Origin: Rhynochetos jubatus
Taxonomy: Eukaryota > Chordata > Aves > Eurypygiformes > Rhynochetidae
Direction of reading: 5' to 3'
DNA length: 64,000 bases
Assembly (NCBI GenBank): GCA_027574665.1
Contig: CM050649.1
Span: forward strand, 60,354,150-60,418,149
Position numbers and translations under genes: made by a program. Below, in pieces: positions 1 through 15,714 of the stretch. Positions within the stretch are counted from its first letter, which is position 1. The number at the start of each line of letters is the position of its first letter. A model generated the notes under the pieces. It was not told where the DNA came from. It made no database searches and saw nothing but the letters and a program-made list of their open reading frames with translations.

Positions 1-2330
1 ACAATAATTAGATACAAAGACAAAAATATTGCCAGGTAAGTAAAAAGTGAAAAATGAGTAGGACAATTTCCCATCAGGACCACATGTCATAGAATAGTTG
101 ACTTAACAAATCCCTTCCCCCCAATCACTTTTTATGGTTATATTCCTATTTATGTATTATATTTTTATGATCCTGTGTTTGTGATTTATGCTTATATATA
201 GTAAGATTGAGAATAAGCCTAACTGAATGCCATGCAAAATCTTCACTGGCACTTGATGTATTCCTATCAGCAGAAGTCACTAAAAACCAAAAAAGTGTAT
301 ATTACTAGGAGTTCTAGAAACCTGTTCATGTAATTCCAGAAATAATATCTGATCTTATTCAAGTCTTCTAAAGCTCCTTTTGAATAGTAGATGGAGACAG
401 AAGTGCATGAAGACTTTTATCTTTCTAAAAATTTCATTTTAGCTATTTCTGAAGCTGCTTAGTAGGGATGGCTCCTGAGTGGCCTGCAAATCAGCAGAAA
501 AATGAAGTTCAAGCTTTATTACAGCCTAGTTAGCCCACCTATAGCTGCAGGGTCCTAGGGTCTAACTTTGGAATACAGAAACCCTTACATACTAACTAGA
601 CTTGTGGTGAAAGAGATGAAGTACACTCACATGTGATCCTCCTGAACACTGCCATTGTGGTAAATTCAGCAACAGAACTCATAACCTTTGCAGTGTTATT
701 TACCCATTAGCTTTGACTGTATACAAACTAGGTTCAACCATTTATCAAACACATTAACACAGGACAAATACTAGAAGACCAGAAGATATTTTATTTTTCC
801 ACACGCCTTTTTTAAAAAACGATGCCAAAGGAAATGTGGTACTGGCATATGCCAATATACTCCAGCATAAAAAATTTATACATGTTCTGTGTAATCTGCT
901 TTAATACATCATGATTTTGTTTAAGTGGGATACTTTGTCCATAGACACTGTCAGAGTTCTTCAGCAGGCATTTGAGATGTTGCATAGGAAATTTAATTTT
1001 AGGGGAGCATTTAGTACAAAAAACCTAGTGGATCAAGATGAAGAGTTATGAATCATTTACTCTGATTGAAAACTATTTGCTCTATGCCTTTCTCAAAGGG
1101 GTCTGCATAGTATAATACTGAACCATTCTTAGAAGATATATGCAGACTATGTAGCATAAAAAGACTTTCAACAGCAGTCTCATTTTTCACCTTTATTTTT
1201 GGCTCCCAGAATTTTATTAAAGGTTTTGTCAGTGATTAGTCACTGTCAGACTACCAAGTGGTAAGGTTCATTACTCCTCGGTCCCTTTCCCTAGTGCTTT
1301 GTCAAGGAGCTAAGAATTTTTCTGATTATTAAGGATAATACAAATTATAGTCAAATATTATCAACAGGGCTGATTTATCTAATTTCTCAGAAAATCCTAC
1401 TGCCTGTCACATGAGCTTTCAGAAAAGCGCACTGCTTAGTTTATAGGGTTTTTACACCATACTTCATAATGGTTTGTACCACAAATAAATAAGGCAAGGG
1501 CATTATCAGCTTTTTTCAATAAAGTCAGAATGTAGTTAGCTTCTCAGAACAACCATTTGTAGGATTAAAATAATACAGTATTCCTGCTCATTTTTCACAA
1601 TTCATTATTAACTTAAAAATATGTATGCAGGGTCTGATGATTTAAAAATCTACAGCACTCAACACCATTAAAAGCTTGATCTCCTATATGAGCCTAAACG
1701 TAGTATTGTTTATGATGCAAAATAAATGTTTATGAATTTTGTTTCACTTACAAGTAGACATTTTTTGGAAATTAAAATCATAATGGATGGTAGAGAAGTA
1801 CTACAAGTGCTTTATTTGTGCAGTCACTTTAGCTTTTGTCTCAGCACCATAAGTGCTTGTTTCTTGTGCTTATCAACAAAGAATATTTTGCTTTACCAGT
1901 ATGCAAAGGGGGGTTTTGAAGGCAATGTGTAGAATTGATCCATAACAAATTGATGGCTCCTGCACAGGGAGCTGATGAATATCAAGAATTCAAGTCAGCT
2001 GAATATTACCAACACAATATCTCTTTCCTAAAAGAAGAAGAGTTAACTTGGATGCCTTTTTCATCATAGATTGACTGGCACTGATGCAGTAGCTTCTGGC
2101 TTTCAAATGCTGCTGAGGGAATAATAGCAGGTGCATTGGGCCAGGTACATCTGTTGTATTCCACTTCTGTGCTTGTAAGTATGCTCTTTTTCTGTAAGCA
2201 TAAGAAAGGAAGCAACAGGAGCCACAAATAATGGAACTGAAGTTTGTGGACATACAATGAGGTGCTCTGTGACCAATGTCTCTCTCAAGTTAATGGTTAA
2301 AAAGAAATTACTCTCCAACACACACAACTC

Positions 2331-2375
2331 TTTTTAGTTTTTGGTTTTGGTTTTTGGTTTGGTTGGTTGGTTTTT
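2331..2375. repeat. Degenerate GGTTT/GGTTTT simple repeat
   Basis: A T/G-only stretch of interspersed GG and runs of T lies inside the NLGN4 intron. It is imperfect and short, so it is probably low-complexity sequence and not the tail of a mobile element. I see no matching element body on either side. Confidence 0.6.
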
Positions 2376-5300
2376 CCCCTGCCAACAACATTCTTAGAGC
2401 AATTGACTGATTTTAGCTTGTTCTGTTTCAGTTTTAATCAGGCTGTTTATAAGGCATTTAACAACACCTTTTTATTGGACCTGCTCTTTTATTGATTGTA
2501 TGTTGTGTGATGGCAGCTTTAGCTTGTGAATATTTAGATAAATAGTAAGTAAGAAGACAATATATCAATGAATGTGTTCTGCAATGTTCATTGCTGTCAT
2601 CTTTATTTACTATTTTTAAAAAAATCTATGTTCACAACAATTGGCAAAAGCTTCTTCAGTGGCACTTCATCTGGAGTTATGTGCTACTCATCATGAAAAA
2701 TAACATTAGAGTTGAATGTTGAGAATGTCTTAATTCTCTAACACTTTAGATAACATTAATTGGCCTAACCTCTTGCACAATAGTTTCAGACCATTTTATA
2801 ATGAACAAGGCAAAACTAAAAGCAGTTGATATGTCATGTACAAAGTTGAATTGGATTCGTTAAAACTATTTCACTGTAGTAACATCATAATGGGTTAACT
2901 GAAGGAAACTTGTTGACCTCCCTAGTGCTCTGATAAATTTATGCTAAGAAGCTTTTCACTGTTTACAAATGTGTATAAAAATAGGTTTTAAATCTTGTTA
3001 AAATGCATCCTTTTGTCTTTTCTCATTCTTTTCCCCCAAGCGTTCTTATAAACATATGCTATCCAGGACATTTTCAAAAGACTTTTATGCATTTAAGAGT
3101 AGACATTCTCCTGAATTGTAAAGAACACACTTTAGATTTCAGTAGGGAAGCACTATAGAAACAAATAATAATATTCTCACTTCACCCTCTCTCTGACCTA
3201 TTCTTTTGTACTGCATGCAGTAATGAGATGTTCTTTCTAGACCAGCCAATTTAGGCTTTGTCTTCACAATAAAAGTAATTTGAAAGAATCAATCAAGGTA
3301 GAATCCTAAGAGACTGTTTTCTTGCGTAAGCCTGAGTTAGAAAATTGGATTAAAGACATCACTATCCTTTATAGTTTAACATAATCTATTAAATCATATG
3401 AAAACTGTAAGCTGTCTTCACTACATCTTTCTCTTCACTTAGAATTTAAATGAGACTTATCTGGAGCTGAGTACAGTAAGTAGTCACAGCAAGCAGAAAA
3501 TTATTTCTGTGACCACTACTTTAGAAGAGAAGGCCATACTACTGCTTGAGTTGCTGAATATTATAAAATTTGCTTTGACAGTAGAATCTGCAAGGTTCAA
3601 ACCATTTTGCAGCTGAAGGAAAAGCATTATTGCTCTTTTCAGGATGCAAAACTATCTATGTAACATTATTTCTGCACAGACCCATACATGGCCACTCCAC
3701 AGTCCTCCCATGTGTCTTACTCACTAGATAGCTGTCTCAGAGTCACTCTGCACAGACTGAGTCTGCAGCAGTGATGGTTACTCAGCTTTGCATAGGACAT
3801 TCATGCTGCAGGAAAAATTCAGCGGTGTTTTTCTTTCTGCTAAACATGTGCCGAGGACACCATCCCTCCATCTTGCATCCCACCATCTTTGCAGGAAAGT
3901 TTATAGTGCTGTTTAAATTTACACATACAGTCAAACAAAAAGGAAATATAGTTACATTGATTCCAACCAAAACATCATCTAGCCAAGTATCCTGTCTGCA
4001 AACACTGTTGAGGAAGTTTGGGGATGGTTAGGGAAGGGTAAGCTTGGGACAAACTTATATGATAATTCCCTCTAATACTCCTCTATCCTCCAACTATTTA
4101 TATCTCAGGAACTTCCTGAAACAGCTGTGGTCTCTATGTACTACGTAATCCCCAGTGGATTTCACTTCACATTTGAACATGTTAACATTTGAGTTCAGCA
4201 GATACACTTTTACAGTGGTAAATGTGATAAGTGCAGACAAAAGCTATTAGAAAATATGAAGACTCTGCTGTATGCTTGCTCTTTGCTTTAAAAAGGCCCT
4301 ACTCTGGCATTTCAGAAATGAAAACAGAAAAGACAGGATTATGCTTCGAAGCACAGACTCGTGTATCTTATTTTTATTGCTTATGTCAGATTTCTGATCA
4401 GATGCTGTACAAATCAATCCTATTTTTGAGAATTTTGCCTGGCAAACAAATTGCAGCAGGCTCTACAATTCTGGGCAGCAGTCATGAAAACAAAAGAAAT
4501 GTAAAGCCAGACAATAGAGTGCAGGCTTAAAAAGCAGGAGACAAATAGATCAAAATGAACCAGTTTGCTGTTTCTGTACAGATTTCCTAATGTTTAAATT
4601 CTCATTGTGATATCTTGGCTTTTAGATGTGTCTTATTAAGTTTGGCATTATTTTTTATGTAAGGGCTATGTCTCAGACAATAAATGTTTTTAAGAAAACA
4701 CATGAAAGGCAGAAAAGGAAGCACAAGTACTTTATTTGCGGTGAAGAGTTTACCTCATTTCAAGATGCATTTTTAAAACTGATTGCAGTTATCTACTAAA
4801 ATGTATGAGAGAATGAGGTTTAATGTTTCATTATTTATATCTTTCCACATTAAATGGGAAAGAACCCCAAATATTGCTGGTTAACTTTCTATTCTGTGGT
4901 TTTCCTTAAATCTTAAAGTCAGTGCAATTTACAAGGACCAAATTGTATTTATAAATTTTTATACTGTTTTGAACCAGTAAGAAAGAAAACTAGTTTTCAC
5001 ACACCAATTCAACCTAGTCTGTTTCCACTGGGAGTTTCTATACTATCTACTGCAGTAAAAATTTAGAAAAAATAAAACAACCAGTCCTAAGAGTTAACTA
5101 GAGTAATGCAAAATGATCTTTCTCGATAAAAGGAAATATTTTTTTATTTGTTTGTTATTATTGGGAAAACTTACTCAAGTATCCCACCTGCAAAAAAATC
5201 CTAAAAAGGTAATCTTTTGCATTTGTACTTTTCCTAGCTTCCTGAAGTTTCTCATAACTTTGAAACTCTTGTAGCCTAGTGTGAACTACAGAGAAAGTGT

Positions 5301-5667
5301 TTGCGCCTATGTGACTATGCATATCAAATGGAAAATTTCGAGATTAAAATTAAATGATCATAAAAAAGCTCATATTTAAACTGAGAAAGTAAAAGACCTG
5401 AAGAAAATATTTTTGAAAAATATAACATAGTACAAGTGGGTTTGGCCATTATTACCACTGTTCCACTCTTCACGTAGTTCAGGCAACTGACTTCCATCAC
5501 ACATGCCTTAGTTATACAAGCTTTCCTTTACCCCTGGTGTTGATACAGGAATTCAAGTGTCATTGCTAACCAATGTGGAAAGGATAAGGAAGAAGTGGAA
5601 AAAAAATCTGAAGACAGAAGTGCAGCTCAGTGTGTAGTCTCCTGCTTCCACTCCTTTGGGTGCAAAC

Positions 5668-5770
5668 GAGAGGAGAGGAGAGGAGAGGAGAGGAGAGGAG
5701 AGGAGAGGAGAGGAGAGGAGAGGAGAGGAGAGGAGAGGAGAGGAGAGGAGAGGAGAGGAGAGGAGAGGGA
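5668..5770. repeat. Pentanucleotide (AGGAG)19 pure-purine microsatellite
   Basis: Nineteen perfect tandem copies of AGGAG run from 5671 to 5765, flanked by imperfect purine sequence. This gives an uninterrupted run of about 103 purines on the + strand. Because the unit is 5 nt and lacks stop codons, it keeps reading frames open on both strands; these are artefacts. The lack of interruptions suggests a young, length-variable tract. Homopurine-homopyrimidine mirror repeats of this length are known to be able to form triplex (H-DNA) structures; whether this one does is inference. Confidence 0.97.
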
Positions 5771-8700
5771 CATTCACAGCTGAAATTTAGGCTTTCAGCC
5801 AGCCATCAAATTGATTTGATGTGGATTAGACCCAGGGGCCAAAATATGAAGAAAAGAATGTGTTTACCTGTAGTGATGTAACACTGGATATTACTATATG
5901 TGAAATGGCAAAGGAAAGTTGTCACAATATTTTATTTTTTTAATAATTTAAAAAGAATGAGAAATCAGTACATAGGAATAAAGTAAATGGAAACTGATAC
6001 CAGATTGCAGTTATCTTGGTGATTGTATTTATTTCTTAAGGCTGAAGCCATCACTTTCAGGTCATAATTTACTGTATTTAACTTAATGGTGTTAGCTTTT
6101 TTCCCTTTGTCTGTATTTTTCCCTAAGTGTATGTCTTTTAATTTTTTTCTGTTCTTTTTGAAGTGAATTTAGTATTCATGCCAATGGCTAGGTTGGTAAT
6201 CCCTGAAAAATCTCCTTTTCTCTGTACAGCTGCTTCAGTGCAAGAATAAGCAACAAAACACATCCTCAAATGGAAACAAATTCCCTTTAACTGTCTACTG
6301 GCTAAATCCAGAAAAAACTCTAGGGAAGTTAGAGGAGTCATTCAATATTTTCATCTCCATAGCAGACAGAGTCTGCCCTTTTGCCAGTCTATCTGACCTG
6401 AGCAACAGGCTCCATGAATACTAGCGATGACTTTATTCTCTAGACAAATTGAAATTCTGTGGTTGGAGATATTCATTGTGATCACAGAAATCAAAACAAA
6501 ATCAAACCAACAAACAACCAACCCCCTAAACTATTAGTTTTGTGTATTTCTCGAGAAATAGTCACTCCTTGCCTGAATTTCTTGAAATGGCTTTGAACAA
6601 ATATTTTGATCCGGTATGCAGAGCATGAAAGAAAGTATATCCTCATCAAGAAAAGACAGGTTTATGAATTCAGTCTGTGTCATGTGAGGTTGACACTTTG
6701 CCATGATGATTAGTTTTTAAATTAAGAAAATTTGTTCTTGCAATTAATGAGAATCAGCAGAGAACTGTGGAAACAAAAGAAAATCATTTGTCTAACATAA
6801 GATATTCATTGACTGCTGTTTTACTCAGTCACCTTTTAGTACATTTGGAAAGAATTCAGAATCACAAAGATCAACCAGCTTTAGCTTGATGCTGCTAGAA
6901 GAGCTAAAATGTGTTTAGGCTCTGAATATTAATTACCGTGCTGCTTTAAAACTTACAATAGTCACTTTCTCCCAGGGAGGTCATACTTCTGATTGAATAA
7001 AGGCATAATTATAGAATATTATAGAATTTAGAAGTGAGCTGTAGCAATAAAGCCTGCAAGTGGGCCATTCTTTCTTTGACGGTCCTGAAAAGGTAATAAA
7101 GATGTGAAAAAGAGAAAAACACATCTGTTTGTGCCTCAAAAAAATGGAGGCAATTATGGAGTAATAGTTTGTCTTTTTCTCATTGGTATAGAAGAGAAAA
7201 AAGATATTATTGCTATTCTAACTACTGTGCTTTTGATTATTAGAGACTTTTTACTGAGAGCTATGTTAAATGCTATTTAGCAATAAGGATATTGTTCGTA
7301 TTACTGCAGTTGAAGCAACTGTTTTATGAAAAGTACGTCAGATATTTGCTGGCATTAAATACCTATTAATAGTTACTAATCAAATATGAAAATTGTTCTT
7401 TTGGGTACAAGGTAATATATTACATTCAAACATGACTAAGCTTGCATGGAGAAATTTATGACACTGTAACATAGACCATATAGCATTCCATGTTTAAAGT
7501 TTAGTCCTTATGTGATCTTGCTTTTAAAACTTGAGGCTGGATTTTGCAGCTCATTGAAGGAGTTTTACCATAGTAAACATTACAGTGAATGTGCAATGGG
7601 TGTGTATATCTGACACATCTAATGTCTTCTTCTTTTCTCTTGCATTTCCTTCCCCTCTGCTTCCTCCATATTTTGAATCTCTTACACCTTGTGAATTTTC
7701 ATACTTCTTATCACTGAAAAAATAACTACAGCCAGTGCAAAGGTCTGTTCCCCTTTAGCAAAGCAGGTGAAATGTACTGTAAGGCCTTTTTTTACCCTGG
7801 GACCTCAGGCTTCTCTTGCAGTCCTTCCTAAGAGCAGGAAGGTCTTGTCACAGCAGGCTAAGGTGGCTCAAGACTCTCTTATCTCAAAACTGTTCCAGCA
7901 CTGCACATCTCCTGAGTCCTGGGGCCCTCTTCTGGCAAATTATTATCATTATATTATTATTATAACAGTTATCAGTCTGAAAAGACAATTAGCTTGGAAA
8001 CACCGCCCAAGTGTTTTCCTTGTTTTGTCTTGATAGCTTTCAGCAGTGGCTAAATCAGTAATGTAATCTGAATACTTCTGTAAGGTACTTCTAATAGACT
8101 TCTGACTTCCAGTTGTCTGACAGGAAAAGGTCTATGGGAGTTAAAGGGTGTGAGTGCATGGCTCAGTATGGTAATTTGGACGTACACAAGGTCTGAACTG
8201 TGAATGACAGGCAGCACGGGTAGCTGCAATGTTTCACCTTAGCTGGTTTCATAAAAACAAAATGAATCTCAATCCTAGCCTTTTCGTCATTTTGTTCTCA
8301 GTTGCAAGACAAGCAGCAAATGTGTCATGCTTTGTTTCTAAAATCTGATAACCACGGTACAGGAACAAAAAATAGCAGTACAGCTTTCCCTGCAATTTCC
8401 AGGGAAAGAGACAAAACCTGATTTGTTCAGATAAAATCTCCCTACCAAAGGCTGAATTGCTGAGGATTTACCTGCTATCTTCCTAATAAATATCCTCTGT
8501 GAAATTGGAGTGTAATTTTTTCCTAGGTTTTTTCCTGTTCCTTTTACTATTTTCTTCATCCTTCTTTTTCTGTTTCTGATTGTGTCTATCCATATCACAA
8601 GTACAATAATATAAAGAGCTATGTAGTTCAGGGCAATTTTGGTCCATGGTAAGAAGCATTTAAATTAATGTGTTAGGGAGCCTTGTTCTCAGTGGAAGAC

Positions 8701-8945
8701 TGGATATCTCACTTCTTTTCACAAAAAATATTTCCTAAGGTTTTGTCCCTTACTTACATACATTTTTCAAATGTTTAAAATCTTCAGTCTATATCGTTGT
8801 ATTGATATGGAATTATTTCAGAAGGGAAATAATGATTTTTCACAAACGTGACCTCTACGGTAGGGAAAAACAAACCAAAGTCAAACAGCATACAGAATGA
8901 GTTCCACTGCCTGCACTGGAGACATTTAACTAGGACTGTGACCTT

Positions 8946-8974
8946 TAAAAAAAAAAGACAAAAAAAAAAAAAAC
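8946..8974. repeat. A-rich tract near the exon acceptor
   Basis: Runs of A broken by single G and C bases lie about 125 nt upstream of the NLGN4 exon at 9096. No adjacent retroposed body or target duplication is evident, so this is simple sequence and not a retrogene tail. Confidence 0.7.
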
Positions 8975-9055
8975 AAACCCAGAAGATGAAAAGATGAGAA
9001 GATGTGTTGTGAATATGTGGATACCCTGTAGCTAACTCTGTATCTGGTGGACTAA

Positions 9056-11905
<2,850 letters not shown>

Positions 11906-14027
11906 TAAGTTTGACTCCCAGCATTCCTTTCTGTTGATAGCACACTTCTAAAATAGACAGCATCCCATTGCAGTGTCTTCAAACCCTGATCGTGCACTAG
12001 TATTATAGCACTGTTTGCATAAGACAGAAGGTAGCTTGGGCTTATTCATATTTAATAGATTTTTAATTACTGTGTTCCCTCAAACTATTTTCTTTCAGTA
12101 GCTCAGTGAGAATAATAATGCACTGTATTTTTGATTCAAAAAATAGGGCAATTATTAAGACAAAGCATGTCTTAGAGAAAAGGCAGCTCACTAAGATACT
12201 GAAAAATCAGAGGCAACATGTCTGCTACTTGAAGAAGGAACTGCCAGGCAGATAGCACTTATCTGCTACAAAAGAAAGGAAGTACTTTTTTTTAGCGACC
12301 TTCACAATGATGAGGACTCAGGGAGGAATTGGAACAGAAAGGCAGACACTGGAAAGATTTTTCCCTCTGAGGGCTATAATGGCAATAATAAGTACTTGAC
12401 TGGAATGAAGAAGAGATTCAGATGTAAATTTTGCTTTGAGAAGGTTAAAAATTTAAATTAATTCTGCTTGTGAAACAAAATAAATCAATGTTTTGCTGAA
12501 AAAGAGTTGTAAACATCAATGAAAGAACCCTCAAAGCAGCTTAATCTGTGAGTGCTATTAATAATTTCTGTCCTCTTCCCATAGCATTCCTTTAAAGAGT
12601 ATTGCAGTGTTTTACTTGAGCAGCAAGGGCTTTTATGTTAACCTTGAGTCTCCAGTACTGAATTAAAGCAAAGATACTTGTGGCACAAAGAGGCTGTAAA
12701 TCTTAACAATCAATGTTTAATGGCAGGATTGCGCTCTGGAAGCTGCAGCTTTACTGCACTGCAGTGAATGGTATGCAGCTATATAAGAAGAATTCAGAGG
12801 TGCCTAGTGTAAAACACAGGCGTCGGCAGCTCTTGCAGGTTTTAATGAATCCAAATGATGTTCAAGGGAGAGACATTTTGTAGTCTTAACGAAAACCTCA
12901 AGCATTAATTGAACAAAAAACAATCAAGTGCTTCAGGTCAATTTACAAGGCAAAAAGAAAGCTTTTGTTGCACTGACTTTCAGACGAACACGTATTTTTG
13001 CATACAGGAATCCCACAGTACTGCAACAATAGTGACTGAACTGTGGAATATTTAGATGTATGTGACAACAAGAAGTCATCAATACTAGGATGGGTAAACT
13101 TCAGCATGAAGTCTTGGTTTATGGACAGAGAATGCTGCATGCTGTCTATACCGCAGGCTCAGAAAAATGGTTATACGATCAGTCTGTCTTTATTTTTATA
13201 GACGAAGTGCCATATATATATATAGAGGACTTCAGAGACTCACAAATATACATCCTTGGAATTATTGTAGAGATGCAAGATCTCCAGTCTCACTCTTATT
13301 TACAATTACCTTATGACTATTCCCTATAGAATAAGAAGTCATATTTAAACAGTTCTTTGAGGCTGACAGGAGCTTCTCACAGTCCCAGCTGCCAACATTA
13401 CTCATAATTGCAAACACTTTCCAGCTGTTGTTACTTGAAAGCTTTCAGCAGGCTATACATGCCATCACCCAGTTCTCTGGGTATGAACCCATTGTCATCC
13501 TACACCTAAAGGCACCACAGGTGCTTTGGGAGAGCCATTAGTGATTTCTGAAACATTGCCATTGCTGATGAGACAGGAATGGTGTATATCTTTTATTACA
13601 AACTTGCCCCTTTATAGACAGTCTGAAAGATGTGTCATTAAAAGTGACCTCCATCTATAAAATCTCATTTTTCACAAGGAAAGGAAAAGAGCAATGCAAG
13701 ATACATTACCTCGCTGGGGTTTTTTCTTTGTTTATGTGCACAATGATTAATTAATCTGTATAGTACAAGAGAATACTAGCAGGAAAATAATATTTTAAGA
13801 ATTAAGATTGTGTTTACTCTGCACTTCCGATGCCTCCAATGGAATGTGAAGTTGGTAGCACTTCAAACCTAGAGGAACAGGGGAAATATCTGGGGTAATC
13901 ATTCTCCTCTCTACTTTCCCATGTACAATCTGTAATTTGTGTTTCCACTTATGTCCTCCAACTCTCAAGCAGATTGATATGGTTCAAGACTGCATCACTG
14001 GGGGCTTTGTTTTGGTGTTGGGTTCTG

Positions 14028-14057
14028 CCCCCCCCCCCCCCCCCCCCCCTTTTTTTA
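14028..14057. repeat. C22 followed by T8 homopolymer tract
   Basis: Twenty-two consecutive C residues (14028-14049) run straight into eight T residues (14050-14057). The - strand therefore carries A8 followed by G22. Uninterrupted runs of this length are uncommon. The run can also be an assembly-error site, so its true length is uncertain. Confidence 0.93.
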
Positions 14058-15692
14058 ATTGATCATTTCCCATCCTTCTTCTGATAGAACTTGTCTTGCT
14101 TTGTGTTTGTACCCATGGCAACACATACGAAAATTCTGTTATCTGAAAGATTTTGTTATTCCACCTTTCCCTGTAGGTGAGCCTTGAACATTAAAACTGC
14201 AGATTTATTTATTTAATTTTAGTGTCTCTGAGACTTTTCCAGTCTTGATGACTCTCCCACAGAGGATGCATCCAAGTACTTATTGCATAATTACAGCTCA
14301 GGTGGTGCATCATTCTGACAGACTGTGCTAGGGCTTTTAACTGACGTGCCGCCTGCCGCTAAAAAACACATATTGTTTAATGGGCCTACTGCCACGGCTG
14401 TGTTTGGAGGGCAGGTCAGTCTTGTAAAATCATTAGGTGTCAAAGACACAGCACAAGGCACAGTGCTTTTATTGTTTTACTCTGAATCAGTTACTGAAGC
14501 TAGCAAATATGAGGTGACAGTTAAAGTGTTTAATGGCAAATGGATCGTGCTTGAAATGAATACCTGGGAGTTGCATTTTGCTAATCCTGCGTTTTCTACC
14601 ATGGTATGACTTTTTTCAGTTGGGTTTTTTTGGTGGTTTTTTTTTGTTTGTTTGTTTTTGTGGGTTTTTTTTTGCATTAACAATTGTATTGGCCTTTTAA
14701 AAACTATGTTTCTAACATGTCTTAGGAATAGCAAAGCAATTTGTTACTGAGTAGGTGTTAGAAACTACATTTGGGATACAAAAATGACATGAAAATACAA
14801 CTTCTGATTCCACTATATGCAAAATTATATGTCAGACCCTCATTAAGAGGTGCACTTAAAGCTTCAGTCTGCGGCCAGTAGTACTATCCCAACTGCAATG
14901 GTGATTTTATATGCTCAAATATTCTGCTAGTTAGGGCCATGTCACATCCTCTGCAGATACATCAGCAGGGGGAGAGTGAACGACATGGGGGGATGTGTGC
15001 CAGTCCTTCACAGGTACTCTGCCAGCCACACTTTGTGAAAAAGGATTTGATGTTTCATAGAGCAGATACGAAGCCATGCTCTCATTAGAAGCGTCTATCG
15101 GGTTTCTAAAAATTATCCTCTTTTGAGGAGTCACAATACTCTATTTTTGCTCCCATTCATCCAGCTCTGCCTAGGTTGGTGATGGGAAAGATAAAGGCCT
15201 AAAGGATATATCCTTGTTTTCTTTGTAATTCAGATAAATACTCCTGAATTACTGTGCTGTCATTGATTCCAAGCAAAAACCTAACTGAGTTATTAAGGAT
15301 GTCTATGTTTTGTATTCAATTTGGCTTTCTAATGGAAAACAAATTAAACTTATAATGATTAAAGTGTATTTTCAGATCAATTCTCTGTGAAATCCTTTAT
15401 GAAGCTGTCACATTGCTTTTTGGTGTTTTTGTCTGAAGAAATAACTGTCTCCAATGGCCAAACTGTGTTAGTCAAACAAAACAGTGTACTTCTGGTTTGC
15501 TTTCCTTAGTTGTTGTAGTAGCTGACTGGGAGCATGGCAACAGTGGGACCTGGTGATAAGTGAGGAAAGGACATAAGGGAAAATATGCTTGTGTACCAGT
15601 GCTTCAGGCAGGAATGGCTGTACCATTATTAATGTTGTGACAACATGAAAATTCAGTGGAAACATGAAGAAATACCACACAGTATTTCTCTC

Positions 15693-15714
15693 TTTTTTTT
15701 TTTTTTTTTTTTTT
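15693..15714. repeat. T22 homopolymer
   Basis: An uninterrupted run of 22 T inside the last NLGN4 intron, preceded by TCTC-type pyrimidine sequence. No retroposed gene body is recognisable on either side. Confidence 0.9.

Noticed and set aside
5553-5881. Open frames on both strands through the AGGAG array (Arg/Glu/Gly repeats or Leu/Ser/Pro repeats)
   Set aside because: They are created by a stop-free 5-nt microsatellite and have no coding flanks.
12775-12790. TATATAAG string as a possible promoter TATA box
   Set aside because: It lies in an NLGN4 intron with no associated initiator, CpG island or transcript start; TATA strings are expected by chance.
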